Shown: positions 38,701 through 43,576, counted from the stretch's first letter. The stretch is 64,000 bases of DNA from an uncultured Bacteroidota bacterium (GCA_902536935.1 CACAZM010000002.1:1-64000); one strand, 5' to 3'. Notes: generated by a model not told the origin, from the sequence alone. Program-made: numbers and translations.

Positions 38701-40946
38701 CGATTACTGGTACCCCAACTCAAAATGTTGAAATTGACACTTCATATAACTTTACGGTTCGGGCGCTTAACGATCAAGGTTGTGAAAGCCCTGAACTTAC
38801 AGGAGAAATTACTGTAAAAGCAAATGCTGAACTTACTTTACTCAGTTCAACAAATACAATTGATCAAACTGTTTGTGTTAATTCAAATATATCAGATATA
38901 AGAATTCGATTTAAAAATAGTAGTGTTCCTTCAGCTAATAACTTACCAAGTGGTCTGAGTTCGGAAGTTGTAGGTACTGATGTTCTTCGAATATTTGGTA
39001 GTGTTTCTGTTGGAGGACCATATACCTTTGATGTAATTGGTACAAATACAAATGGTTGTAGCTCTACAGCTGTTACTGTTCAACTCACAGTTGTTCCTGA
39101 TTATTCGATCAACCCAACAAAAGTTGTTCTTGATATGAATGACCCAGCTAACGGTACCGATGAGTCCCTAGTTAAAAACATCTCATGTTACGGAAACAGA
39201 GACGGTGAAATTATGGTCAACTTATCTAATAGCAGTTCAAGTCTAAGCTATATTTATTCATGGTCTGGACCAAGTAACTATGCAAACACAACTCAAAGCA
39301 ATCATATTAAAAATTTACGGCCTGGCAACTATACTGTAAGTGTTTTTCCACAAGGCAACTCAAGCTGTCCAGTGACACAGTCATTTACAATCCTGCAACC
39401 ACAACCTACACAAATTGAAACAAATACTATTTCTCCAGTTTCTTGTACAGGTTCTGATGATGGCTTAATATCTGTTTCCATTACTGGTGGTAACTCATCA
39501 TATTATAAGAATTACATATGGGAAGTTCTTAAGGAAGAGGAAAATTGTGTTACTTATACAATCCGATTACGTGATGCTGATAATGATGGTATTTTTGATA
39601 TAACTGATGCGGATTTAGATAATGACGGTGTAACTGACCCCAATGTAACTGATTCTAATAATAATGGAATAATCGATGAGGCAGAAAGTGGCAGCTTCAC
39701 TTACAGTGTTATAAGGTATCAAAGCTGTGATGGTACATTTGTCACAGATAATAAACAAAGTTTAAATGAGTTTTCATTAAACGGTACTTATCAAATATGT
39801 GCAATTCCAAATACAGTTTCTCCCGACACTAGTTTCGCTGGATTTGACCACGATTTTGATGCAAGTACTGCAGATATCTCCTCAATCGTATATACAGGTG
39901 GTACATCGTCTTGTTCGTCGGGTACATGGCAAGAAATTTCTCGTTTGAAAGGGACAACTTATGCCGATAACTTATTACCTGGATTATACAGATTAACAGT
40001 TGTTGAAGGTCCTGATTTGAATGATATTGAGTCTCTTGATATTGATGATCTTAGAAATGATTTGGAAGTTTGCATAACAGATGAAATTTTTGAGCTTCCA
40101 AAAGATCAAATCTTGTATGGCTCTGTAAGTGTTGATGATTCTTATTGCTCACTGTCTGGTGGATATATTGATATTGATGTCAACCAAAGTGCAGGTCAAA
40201 TATTCTTTAAATATGATGGTGTTATTGTTCCAAGTAGCGATGTTAGTATAATAGCTTCAGAGTTTGGCGTCAATACTTATCGGGTTCTGATTAGTGCACC
40301 TATAAGTGATGCTTCATTTGAAATTGAAAATGCTAATGGTTGTGGAATTGTTGTTGCCCAGGATCTTCTTGATACTACAGTACTTACTCCCGTTATAAAC
40401 TTTACAAGCCCTGAGCTTGAGAAATACGGAACTATCAGTGAAAGGAGTAATGTTCTCTTTACTCTTGCAAATAACACAAGTTACTTTAATGTTGAATGGG
40501 ACTTTGGAGATGCTTCACCTATTGTTGCTGGAGAGAGAGTTTCCCATCAATATTTTGCTGATGGCACATATTCAGTAACAGTTTATGTGTACAATGCGTC
40601 TGGGTGCTTTACAACAGCCACACAGGAAATTATAGTCGGTAAGGGCTACACCATTTTAATGCCAAACGCATTTAGCCCAAATGGGGATAACATCAATGAG
40701 ATCATTGGTCCAGTATTTACTGGCTTAAAGTCTGTTGACTTCTTTGTTTATAACAAGCTAGGAATACTGGTTTACCAAGAGTCTGTTTCTGAAACCAACT
40801 TATCAGCAGCTGGTACTATTGAAATTAATGGTTGGGATGGTACAAATTCTGACCCAGCATCCAATTTCTATGTTTATAAAATAATAGGGGTGCGTATAAA
40901 TGATGAGGTCGTAACTAAAACCGGCACAATATTTTTAATCGAATGA
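17784..40946 (+). CDS. Giant multidomain T9SS-secreted surface adhesin (7,720 aa)
   Basis: A single uninterrupted frame, roughly 0.8 MDa. In order: signal peptide (1-30); FISUMP domain (about 110-302, with WANLTTGAWVW, KLYNWYA, EGWRVPTQADW and YGFSVRFTRD); 7 cadherin-like repeats (309-1012); 20 DUF5011-like Ig repeats (1013-2609); about 36 PKD/Ig-like repeats usually opening AGxDxxxCEG (2610-5925); one Ig-like domain (5926-6017); 11 PKD-like repeats of the QxxCEG...SGTP type (6018-7104); an SprB-like segment (about 7105-7240); three Asp-rich calcium loops (7263-7303); a PKD domain (about 7556-7622); and a T9SS type-B C-terminal domain (about 7623-7720, opening PNAFSPNGDNIN). It is likely displayed on the cell surface or in the matrix for adhesion or gliding. 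The overlapping PorP/SprF gene supports this. No catalytic domain is visible. A TAATTTAG at 17756-17763 may be the -7 element. Confidence 0.95.
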   Translation: MMKFIPISKVFVRSLLYAFVLVASLNHSWSYGNYINDDILKSVKSSATESSSNFSQPESLDGIVHHNAGYGRDQNGNYFFAMSFGNLDWGLLNAEVTTYRDGTPIPQHTGTPETWANLTTGAWVWAQDGQGPQRKLYNWYAIMGIHDAASLTETSLRKEFAPEGWRVPTQADWDNFLNHLTTTAGYQSTEVAKAIAYQPDTPQNNCYITGTHAAWTDASTSPGSPGDYNTPNNATCFGAIPYGFYSGDAGGHYQQNQRSGFWMSDSESGDNGKIATVHHTTTTLNFLLIGKNYGFSVRFTRDELNDQTAPTIDSGSDSISVPENQTVVETYTASEDVIWAISDTEPDSDKFVISNDGVLSFVSAPDFEAPDDNNNDHTYDISIFAEDTAGNESTLFPLTVTVTNVDEIDPTITDGLSFVTIDENQTAVDGYAADEEVTWTLSGPDNALFEITPSGPAMTANLSFITAPDFENKLDTDTNNIYELDVVATDAAGNAVAIPVSVTVQDIDEVQPFITGPGSWDVDENITFVYTYVSNKDVASWTLSGDDNALFDITSTSSTNADLEFKTAPDFENPVNANNQYSLSINLTDNSGFTAQKAVTVNVLDVNDTGPVISGSDTVSVPENEVVVSTYTANQTVSWSVSGNDSNYFTITTTGVLYFKELQDFETPVNNNQYSLNVVATDTSDNTISSEFPVTVTLTDIDEISPVISGLTTIDYQENVSANFTYTANEAVTWSLSGNDSGLFSISNIGELSFNSAPDYESPGDSGTDNIYNVTVNATDSSGNTSDFSVTITVADVDDSNPVITGNTTVSVQENQTVVSTYSSNEAVTWSLSGTDSSLFSISNTGELSFNSSPDFESPEDNGADNQYNVIVTATDSSGNSDDISVSITLINIDEVGPTITNSASTSTPSVNENQTYVATFSSNEQVAWSISGADSGLFSISTSETGSTFSINSNSAQLSFISAPNYEAPADSNSDNVYELIVIATDSSTNTTEYPMSIAVTDQAEAFNTNTPPTITLNGPNPQIVTLGNSYIELGAVSDDTEDGPLTDQIVINGVSLINTNVVGTYTVQYSVTDSDGNIVSVNRTVEIIDTTPPQINLNGNSIISIEVGTTYNELGATATDNYDDDTTITSNISISGSVNTATLGSYTVSYDVTDASGNSAPTLIRTINVVDTTIPVLTLLGTSPVSIELNGTYSDAGAAASDNYDDDVSITTLISLSGTVENTIVGSYTLTYSVSDSSNNQAIPITRVVNVEDNTKPVITLLGNTNVTIEVGTNFTDPGVVASDNYDNDSSLTGLISVSGSVDTTELGAYLLTYSVSDSSGNSADPVDRTVQVVDTTAPIISLNGNSSINHTYQTSFVDPGATASDNYDTNLSSLIVVSGSVNENTLGAYNLLYDLNDSSGNSAATVTREVTVLDDLPPVITLTGDSVVYLAIGDSYVDDGATANDNYDGVLTGAIVTSGTVTTSTVGTYTISYNVSDSNGNQAAQVTRTVLVGTPPSITLQGDNPTEIEIGSNYIELGAIASDPEDGDLTNSISISGVVNTNVLGTYQIQYSVTDSEGNTTFLNRTVQVVDSTKPTILLIGDSTISVEVGSSFIDPGATASDTNDGDITSSIIVSGAFDLNSTGTYALTYNVSDSAGNSADSVTRSIIVGDTTPPQFSLNGNSNLNIDLNSVFVDPGAIAIDSYEGDISSSVNIIGNVDTSTIGSTTLFYNVSDSAGNAANQLVRIVNVVENTLPIISLIGDASVSIEVFSSYIDQGATASDNYDGNITNAIVSTGTVDTSSIGVTTIRYNVTDSSGNSAVEVTRTVTVEDTTAPILSLIGDSNMSLELGGSFNDPGATAADNFDGDITNNIVVSGTVDVNIAGSYTIAYNVSDSQGNFATQIIRTVVVGTPPSINLQGDNPQTIQYGEAYTELGATSSDVEDGDLTSSISITGSVNSSILGTYNIQYSVTDSSGNTTIVQRLVNVVDTTLPEITLIGNSNEDIDVGSVYIDPGASATDNYDGDITDLIVVLGSVDPTTIGTYYLQYNVTDSEGNDAITMTRTINVGDQIPPTISLFGSQSITIEVGSSYSDSGASAIDNYDGNISSLIQVSGSVDPSVVSLYTIDYDITDSSGNSATTVTRTVNVVDTTKPVINLSGNSSTTIESGLIYIDSGATVSDNYDSGLTYNVDLSVVDTSTLGTYTLTYSATDSSGNQADPIYRTVEVIDTTLPVINIIGSSVMNVEASQSQFDEPGFTASDSYEGNITPSVVTSGVVDMQTLGTYILRYNVSDSSGNAAVEKTRTVTVDDNTSPLITIQGNETMNVELGSTFIDPGVSAFDNLDGDLTNSIIIEGSVDTFVAGVYTITYKVVDSQGNVAQQVTRTVIVGSPPVITLDGDNPMTLEVGTAYVEPGATALDDDQGDLTNQIQISGAVDENQLGQSNIVYTVEDINGNITSATRVVNVVDTTPPVLVLDDTSIITIEVNSPEYVNQTTFTYSDNYDQNLTDSDVIVTDNINENVVGDYTISFNLSDDSGNAAITQIRQVQVVDTQSPTITLIGDTNVSIEKGSSYIDAGATAEDNYDGDISSLIVTTNGVNTATIGSYNVNYNVSDSSGNAAPVVSRTVNVGPDVNAGSDITVCVEATINIGSNSNDLSYDYQWTASPDPTAANGPTLNNPTTPVTQVTVFTTTQFTLSAYESGVLVGSDVIVVTVIDKPLATVAADVTICEGDNVQIGSASVPGHTYQWTSSPAGFSSSIANPTVSPSATTTYTLVETINATPGCTATSSITISVEEPINLNVGIDTTICESEVATGYRFDDATSSSSNATYLWQALGGDGTFDNDSDLNATYFPGTTDISNGSVVLQLTATSTTGVCTSPVTDELTLIITPSASVDAGVSALVLCENESIQISGAAAQYYDPNSISWTSSGTTGTMTGNNTLSPIYTPSASDVAAGSVTLTLSVLPLSPCDVSGPITDSVTINLVTAPSVSVPTGLSICEGENVPLTGATVSNASSFTWTDSSGGSFSVTGPNPADWVYEPNQTAIDNGGTVLTLTATPTSPCADDPSYSVTLPVVINKNPVVDAGPSNQILCEGLNPISGATADFADTLTWSTSGDGFFTTANSISPFYTPGPNDLTVGAVTLTLTATPQGACTNPVLDTVNFSVSKQAVVSAGGDAEVCEGDSYIFGSAAITDTSGGALSPTSTLWTTSGSGTFDNATMVNPVYTPSTADISAGQVVLTLTVEQNGCPDESDEMILTIVPQVSANAGLDLSICQDGSGIIAGASVTPNTTFIWTVISGAGTLQNETDINPVYQPSAGETGEIVLRLTVDPLQIDGVDCGNPSTDDVSIFIEPLPIVSAGSDIVICEDETYTFDNTVSATDFNSLTWSTQGDGSFDDNNALKPTYFPGPNDKANGGVILQLEASSNAPCTSTASDVMFLEITRKPVINAPSTINYCVDSSPIALDMVTANYYDTIQWTSSSGNASGTFSDNTVLNPDYTPSQHDINSGEILLTISATETSCPFDTEAVIRVVFVDLPTVDAGETPVEICEDSTYQLNGTVTGTSSQTWNTSGTGTFSNQTSEDPVYTPSAADIAAGVPIRLTLTAVSTSVCEAEISDFIDLTFAPSPIMNIGPDRTLCVGEDLVINLTAGSDVAHVDTSTYAWASTGNGFFNSVNTLSPTYSPSEDDISNGSVTISLTADALSPCGGTIQDDFVFTIMTEPTVNAGPDISMCETGGNLEIVAGDVTNYSSFIWTNESGTTGSQIVNNSSLTPTFIPGPADIANGFATLRLTAYPITPCATPATDDVIITIAPQPVVSVGSNNTICEGEEFIFLANIASVSNESGFSWSSDGGGVFANANTLTPTFTPSAAEITAGQAIISLTAQPISPCADPVVDTMTLIIQQLPLVEAGNNAVLCESDASYQTLTASVSNESAINWTTSGSGTFDSQTVINTVYTPSINDRSLGFVTLTLTATPIAPCEPGNIVSDTITLTFIDSSTVSILRGDINSDGVEEYATEFCASSDYSFTDDQIIDGQADTYSWTTSGDGTFSAADEKAPTYTPGDFDKSSGTVTLTLTVADAAGCTTDSDSITISVIAEPTLDLSASASSVCFGSDVQLTAIAQNYSSINWQITSGTGLIISGGNTLTPIYQPSSDSDTVVLEATVIGQNPCTESVTESITIQVTPNPEITNFPTDYEICFDENIPVNGVTTTGVESSVEWTSDGDGTFDNTSSLNPSYFPSSTDIANGSVTLTMRAIADSPCSSAVDDTASFVVTLTPAPIITMSISDTVCEDSNYFVSDVSVENVVSYAWTAVGDGTFQDTNTLTPTYLPGTNDLAAGTFTLTLTAQGNGICPEVIATKEVTIIPTPIIELGVDTADYCTSPDPNSFDNPITIAAQTIQNVSAIEWRTSSDPTDPTAQINLNSDNSATYYPSQQDYDNGQVTITLVGFPIDPCADLVEDSLILSFAEPPAVDAGPDQTVCEDIADVQLNGTASQYDTITWTTSGNGTFTGNNNNIEDPIYIPSIQDLEAGSVTLTATAIGDINCTNAADDVVITFARNPQVDVGVDLSLCEGDVVNFNDVTVVVGTYSSLSWVTTNGLGTLSGEQTLTPSYTPAPGETGQIDFVLTVQPQAPCTTAEIVTKSVIYVSQASADAGPDLEACQADGDITIAGASVANSEGPTWSVITGSGLLVNQNDISPTYTPSNQDWVNGQVILRLTANANPGCSDVSDDLVISLTPSPIVDAGIDVSVCNNSLYTTTTASVQYADNFAWSTPDGTGTLTSSANDTVAIYTPGADESGIVTLVLTAQSNGSCTEVVTDEILLTINPAPTADAGVDQTLCTSNNEIVLSGAVTNEASFAWTANLADGSAGSGTFTPNNDVSTTYNPSPTDIASGSVILSLTAVGLDGCIDFTDSMVVSFEPQPIVDAGTDASICEGESYDLTNSSPSYSYGVSPEWTIIGGDGNFSGNINSNILEPVYTPGPQDIIDGAVTLRLTLDPIDPCTESISDDVVILISSAPTVSVINSFDICEGPFTVTGTTVENAGLVEWSIVDGQGSLAFENQIEPIYTTNPADVGALGPVILKVEIFGINGCNTTSASEFVTLNISPAGELDAGPDMTICEDSTTYTFSNGASSSNVQNIQWTHNGLGSITNGQGSLIPTYTPASGETGTITFTVTADEITPCVNSLTDTVSLTIIEKPTAEAGESYTTCAGPINLNGVVGGDVDSIQWSGGNGLFDDPTTGANVSSNLITTYYPSVEEIGQGFVSLILTANPVAPCSPAYSDLVTIYFEDAPQVNAGPVNASICEGDTYQLDQAIASNFTSFTWTTSGSGTFSPTEQTLQPVYIPSETDVVNGVVTLRLTATGNSDCADSFDELELIIDKQPSVVISETTLEHCETQPLILSNVTALHYDPNTVQWVSSSGADGYFTDDTALNPEYIPGPNDLANGVTLTISLSGEEFRACSDQLATDSIDVIFSPAPIVDAGLDLEICEGISEISLSTASTSQTTSLMWTTTGTGTFDDASSLNARYIPSTLDFSLGTVTLTLTGYNEGVCSQNSDTMTLTLTQDVVIITSQDYFTFCDSETVIPITGISLLNVDTTAGSPNVEWSIITGQGTWQNSNTEVNPTYIPGGNDYSTGVTLLLTAFGEGDCNFIDTQEINIEFEPEIIVNAGTGGTICEGQDFQVFGAQVFGTTEYSWTTSGDGFFNNANLVNPIYTPGPLDEENGYITPVTLTLTATGNGSCPGKSESIQLLVEPSISVFAGDDVTICTDQVFYTISDASTNKTNPVVTWTTLSGSQAGFVDPTTVNTSYQPLQEDYDRGYVTLILRGAGSGNCTNSIQDTMTIFLSEAIDAFAGEVDSVCYPESYIVQDAVINSSQDSYSSYSWTIIDGAGQLLNPNSLTPEYVPSVLDKTNPNGVRLGLNIIPSNTGNFSCTPPPPFIKVIYISEDLVGTGSISGNTIACEGTSSTYSVTGLTGAVDYQWDIPTGATIVSGDGTSTILVSFDEFSQDENSEITVLASNNCPGQIQFMTLPIEIQADPELILTSANESNQVLCFNDNLNPIEYIFAGGTDDSQISIAWSVGGVNVSAPQGITTTVTANSFTISGVANENLTSDTVYSYELTASVSGCTTLTVVESGSITLSASPSLVIQDPATNNQTFCEGIPIADIEYTLENGADNVQFQWTSQYVPNGLTQTLSSGIYSITGLPDAQAATSVYTYQIIPVNSVTGCVGAPTTGSITVNALSSLVSINPGSESQSVCEGNPITPIEYSVGNAVSGINLTWTRDGTSITGNPPGIGYNLNAGQLVIGGNVTENITATTTYSYNIQTSGGLCGSGNVNGTIVVNPGPRIELAASTVGSLTQIRCEGDNIDDIVINLLDGASSPGVTGLPAGVSYFYDSVANTLTISGTLDASNPNDNYNYTVTASGSSGGCSASISGVLTISREDVLTPMSEISQSVCEGEEIDLIRYDYSGGAVGVTLSWMINGVPSATTPSGLVVSNADGILTISGTPSTNITTSSELGYTVTTTNSGCTPAKEYTGTISISPQPILLINSGTNTQTICEGVAMTDIVIDAAQGANNAIISWDVQPPGILGQFDATTAQFTISGTPSGINDDTTYNYSVKAINSIDSCESDTFTGSITVLNGHTLQLLSGSSSVNQTFCEGEELPFPVSYEFGGGALAARVLGLPPGLNWSITDNRITISGTPTVNVSATSTNTYTYTVETIGASCTSITETGVIDLVPNPLIQLIGGLNTQSVCEDEAIVDIVYNTIDGAENVDLTWDSQPNGIYGQFDSTTNQFTITGTPTGLVEDKVYNYTIQAVNLSNNCVSSELTGSISVQNGHDLKLLSGSTSTNQSLCEGLELSQDIVYEFSGGANSARVLGLPPGIGWTVTGNVITISGSASENVTSQTDYIFTVETLGNNCLSASLTGQITINPDAEITLSTPSSTANQFICEGESIDPITYTFGGGTVDAVPSGLPPGITGIYNSSTRIMTITGTPTQNVEIDTSYNFTVRALNDQGCESPELTGEITVKANAELTLLSSTNTIDQTVCVNSNISDIRIRFKNSSVPSANNLPSGLSSEVVGTDVLRIFGSVSVGGPYTFDVIGTNTNGCSSTAVTVQLTVVPDYSINPTKVVLDMNDPANGTDESLVKNISCYGNRDGEIMVNLSNSSSSLSYIYSWSGPSNYANTTQSNHIKNLRPGNYTVSVFPQGNSSCPVTQSFTILQPQPTQIETNTISPVSCTGSDDGLISVSITGGNSSYYKNYIWEVLKEEENCVTYTIRLRDADNDGIFDITDADLDNDGVTDPNVTDSNNNGIIDEAESGSFTYSVIRYQSCDGTFVTDNKQSLNEFSLNGTYQICAIPNTVSPDTSFAGFDHDFDASTADISSIVYTGGTSSCSSGTWQEISRLKGTTYADNLLPGLYRLTVVEGPDLNDIESLDIDDLRNDLEVCITDEIFELPKDQILYGSVSVDDSYCSLSGGYIDIDVNQSAGQIFFKYDGVIVPSSDVSIIASEFGVNTYRVLISAPISDASFEIENANGCGIVVAQDLLDTTVLTPVINFTSPELEKYGTISERSNVLFTLANNTSYFNVEWDFGDASPIVAGERVSHQYFADGTYSVTVYVYNASGCFTTATQEIIVGKGYTILMPNAFSPNGDNINEIIGPVFTGLKSVDFFVYNKLGILVYQESVSETNLSAAGTIEINGWDGTNSDPASNFYVYKIIGVRINDEVVTKTGTIFLIE
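18708..20819 (+). repeat. Seven cadherin-like repeats in the giant adhesin
   Basis: Each unit is about 100 residues and shows the pattern VxENQTxVxTYxxNExVxWSLSGxDxxLFxIS, then FExPxD, then VxATDxxGN and a VxDxDE linker. Asp/Glu positions fit calcium-stabilised cadherin folds. No cysteine is present. Confidence 0.85.
20820..25610 (+). repeat. Twenty DUF5011-like Ig repeats in the giant adhesin
   Basis: Units average 80 residues: PPxITLxGxxxxxIEVGxxYxDPGA, then ASDNYDGDIT, then SGxVDxxxxGxYxxxYxVxDSSGN, then RxVxVxDTT. They are cysteine-free. Repeats 1, 7, 12 and 18 carry a distinct GDNP/ELGA subtype and mark a higher-order period of 5 to 6 units. Confidence 0.88.
25611..35558 (+). repeat. 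About 36 cysteine-bearing PKD/Ig-like repeats in the giant adhesin
   Basis: Units average 92 residues: VDAGxDxxICEGxxxxL, then FxWTTSGDGTFxxxxxLxPxYTPSxxDI, then GxVxLTLTAxxxxPC. Most units hold two cysteines, one in CEG and one in xPC, placed for an intradomain disulfide. The copy count is by eye and may be off by one or two. Confidence 0.85.
35835..39095 (+). repeat. Eleven PKD-like repeats of the QxxCEG...SGTP type
   Basis: Units average 99 residues: NQxxCEGxxIxxIxYxxxGGA, then GLPxGI, then FTISGTPxxxxxxxTxYxYTVxA, then a second cysteine. Units 6-7 and 8-9 form a duplicated two-domain block. Confidence 0.82.
39570..39692 (+). other. Thrombospondin-3-like calcium-loop segment of the giant adhesin
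   Basis: Three consecutive Asp-rich loops at residues 7263-7303, DADNDGIFD, DADLDNDGVTD and DSNNNGIID, match TSP3/EF-hand-like calcium-binding loops. They lie between the repeat stack and the C-terminal sorting region. Confidence 0.75.
40649..40946 (+). other. T9SS type-B sorting domain of the giant adhesin
   Basis: The final 98 residues open with PNAFSPNGDNINEIIGP and contain FFVYNKLGILVYQ, WDGT and FYVYKI. These are hallmarks of the gliding-motility-associated C-terminal domain that directs export by the type IX system. Confidence 0.92.
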
Positions 40947-41953
40947 AAAGCTTTATAAGTAGACATATCATTTTATTTATATTGTTTGCATTTCCATTTG
41001 GGCATGCACAAGAAGGTTTTATCAATACGTCTCGTAACATGCAGTTTATAAACCCGAGCTATCACGGAATTAATATGGTTTCAAAAGCAGGTGTAAATTA
41101 CAGCCGTTTTGACTTTGGAGAGGGGACATCATATATTGACAACAAGTATTTATACGGAAATTTTGCTTTTGAAGATATGAATTTCAGTATTGGACTAGAT
41201 GTTAATTCATTTAGTTTAACAAATTTAGGCTTGTCAGAAAATCAAATTGACTTAAGCTATATCTATAAAATTCCGGTAAACTTTGACACCTATATTCTTG
41301 GTGCATTAACCCTTGGGATTGGTTCTCAGGATATTGACAAAAGTTCTTTGATTTTTCAAGATCAAATCGATATGACATTGGGAACAATTTCTGGGGTTTC
41401 TAGAGATCCTTTGGCAGATTTTTCACCATCAACCAATTATTTCGATATCGGAGCATCGGCTTTAGTTTATAATGAAAGGTTTTTGATTGGATTGAGTTTA
41501 GATCATATCAACACACCCAATGTTTCTTTTAACAACGAATCAGATTTTGAAAAGGAAATTGCATTTTCTCTTCAAGCTGCACTCGAGTTTAATGTTAACC
41601 AGTACGGGAGAAGCTTCCTACCGGATTACTCTTACATGATGATGTATTTATATGTTCAGCAAGCGGGTGAAACCTTGAGAATCTACTCCTCTCAAGAATT
41701 GCAAATGGATGGATTTACCTTAGGTTTATTACAATCTCTTGCCAAGTATAAAGACAACAATTCTCTTGAATTTGGATTGATATCTGGATTTTCATCAGAA
41801 AATTATCGTGTGGATTTAACATACACTTTCCCCAGTTCTCAAACAAATTTTAACCCCCCCTCTATATTTCAAATTGGTGTCACTATGGATTTTAACCGAT
41901 TCTCCAGAAACAAAAGGGGTAACTACAAACGGCTGAGTACCGATAATATGTAG
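40943..41953 (+). CDS. PorP/SprF family type IX secretion membrane protein
   Basis: A predicted outer-membrane beta-barrel of 336 residues. A signal peptide (about 1-22, ending GHAQ) precedes the family opening EGFINTSRNMQFINPSYHGIN. Alternating beta-strand segments follow, including the NPPSIFQIGVTMDFNRF region. SprF is needed for secretion or surface attachment of the adhesin SprB in Flavobacterium johnsoniae, and family members are commonly encoded just after type-B cargo genes. Here the ATG overlaps the giant adhesin stop (ATGA, 40943-40946), so translation is probably coupled and the adhesin is the likely client. Confidence 0.9.
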   Translation: MKSFISRHIILFILFAFPFGHAQEGFINTSRNMQFINPSYHGINMVSKAGVNYSRFDFGEGTSYIDNKYLYGNFAFEDMNFSIGLDVNSFSLTNLGLSENQIDLSYIYKIPVNFDTYILGALTLGIGSQDIDKSSLIFQDQIDMTLGTISGVSRDPLADFSPSTNYFDIGASALVYNERFLIGLSLDHINTPNVSFNNESDFEKEIAFSLQAALEFNVNQYGRSFLPDYSYMMMYLYVQQAGETLRIYSSQELQMDGFTLGLLQSLAKYKDNNSLEFGLISGFSSENYRVDLTYTFPSSQTNFNPPSIFQIGVTMDFNRFSRNKRGNYKRLSTDNM

Positions 41954-42159
41954 TTATTTGGTGAAGTTTATTAACTCCGCAGTTAGTTTCAAATTATATT
42001 ACAATTAATTTTTTTTTAAGTCAATTAAAACTTTCGTTCATTTTCGACTCATTTTAGCTAACCAAGGCACCAAAACAATTCCCAATCCAGCCTATAATTA
42101 CGGATTAAGAAAAAGGATTTCACATAGTTTATTTGGCTACTTCAAAAAAAAATTTCTTA

Positions 42160-43398
42160 TTAACGACTAACACAATGGATTTCAAAACTTTCTAATTTGA
42201 AATACTGAAGTGCAGCGAACAAATGATCAAAAATATCAGCAGTTAGGTGCTCATATGCCACCCACTCCTTATCATGGCTAAATGCGTAAACTTCCAAGGG
42301 TGTTGCGCCAAATTCGTTGGTGGGCAGTTGGCGGCACATCACAATGAGTTGATCACTGACTTTGGGATGTGTTTTTAGATAATTCTCAACATATTGTCGG
42401 TAAACCCCCAAATTGGTCAGATTTCGGCCATTGATGGCCAGTGACTTATCGGAATTTAACATTTGATTGTCTTGATTGATTTCAATAGTTCGTTCTGATA
42501 GATAAGACGATATACGTTCAATTTGATATAATTGTTCCAATTCATCGCTTTCCAGAAAACGAATACTGGTTGTACTGATCAGGATAGAGCGTTTGATTCG
42601 TCTACCAGCAGACTCTGCCATTCCACGCCAATTTTTAAAGGAATCAGAAATCAGATTATATGTTGGAATTGTTGTGATGGTTTTGTCAAAGTTTTGAATT
42701 TTAACGGTAGATAGATTGATCTCGATCACATCCCCGTCAGCGCCGTATTTTTCCATGGTTACCCAATCACCTATCCGTACCAAATCATTGGCTGCAATTT
42801 GAATACTGGCAACAAATCCCAAAATGGTGTCTTTAAAAACCAATAGCAGTACGGCAGATAGTGCCCCCATTGCGGTTAAAAAATACCCAATTTCTTTACC
42901 TGTTATTATCGAAAAAACAACAATAATTCCAATCGCCCAAATGAGTAACATAAAGACCTGTATATAGCTATCTATGGGCTTGTCTTTAAATGAATCAAGG
43001 GTCAATAAGAAAGACCGTAGCGTTTGAAAAATACTTCTAAAAATCCAAATGGTTACGATAATCCCATAAATGTTGAGTGAGGTTAGGACAACCGATGTTG
43101 TGTAAGGGCTATCAATAATCCATAGTGGCACAACAGACAACAGAAAAAAGTAGGGGATAATTCTAGAGAAATATAGTGGGAACTTGGAGGACAAAAGATA
43201 GTCGTCTATGTGAGATTTTGTTCGCTTGGATAGTTTTTTCAAAAAACTTCTAATGATCAACTTTGATGAGACTGTCAACAAAATTGAAATTCCAAGTAAT
43301 AAGAATGAAATAATGAAAAAGTCAATCCACCAAGCGAGTCCGAGGTCAATATCTTGATCATTTAACAACTCTATAAAGAAATAACGATTATATTGCAT
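42160..43398 (-). CDS. MscS-family mechanosensitive ion channel (YbdG-like)
   Basis: An inner-membrane protein of 412 residues with about five transmembrane segments in the first 200. The MscS pore-lining helix and beta domain follow: GALSAVLLLVFKDTILGFVASIQIAANDLVRIGDWVTM, then GDVIEINLSTVKIQNFDKTITTIPTYNLISDSFKNW. The long N-terminal membrane region and extended C-terminal domain fit the YbdG/YnaI group, which releases solutes upon membrane tension. It is a single gene, with no strong promoter seen. Confidence 0.92.
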   Translation of the reverse strand: MQYNRYFFIELLNDQDIDLGLAWWIDFFIISFLLLGISILLTVSSKLIIRSFLKKLSKRTKSHIDDYLLSSKFPLYFSRIIPYFFLLSVVPLWIIDSPYTTSVVLTSLNIYGIIVTIWIFRSIFQTLRSFLLTLDSFKDKPIDSYIQVFMLLIWAIGIIVVFSIITGKEIGYFLTAMGALSAVLLLVFKDTILGFVASIQIAANDLVRIGDWVTMEKYGADGDVIEINLSTVKIQNFDKTITTIPTYNLISDSFKNWRGMAESAGRRIKRSILISTTSIRFLESDELEQLYQIERISSYLSERTIEINQDNQMLNSDKSLAINGRNLTNLGVYRQYVENYLKTHPKVSDQLIVMCRQLPTNEFGATPLEVYAFSHDKEWVAYEHLTADIFDHLFAALQYFKLESFEIHCVSR

Positions 43399-43457
43399 AC
43401 ACGAGTATATACATTATCTTAAATTCAATTATAAAGATAACTAAAGATTATAAAAAA

Positions 43458-43489
43458 CGCCTGCACAGAGGAGATGTGTCGTGCAGGCG
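43458..43489 (-). terminator. Intrinsic terminator of the mvaA-GHMP kinase pair
   Basis: Arms CGCCTGCAC (43458-43466) and GTGCAGGCG (43481-43489) are a perfect 9-bp stem. On the minus strand it is followed by TTTTTTATA, downstream of the kinase stop at 43577. Confidence 0.8.
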
Positions 43490-43576
43490 TAAAAACAATA
43501 ACTAACAAAAATTTATTAAGACATTTTTTACACTCCATATATCGTGCCAAAATTTATTTTGGTAATTCAGCTATGC

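Noticed and set aside
17784-40946. Possible CRISPR array or satellite DNA
   Set aside because: The periodicity (about 240-300 nt) is in phase with codons and encodes diverged Ig-type domains; there are no short identical repeats with unique spacers.
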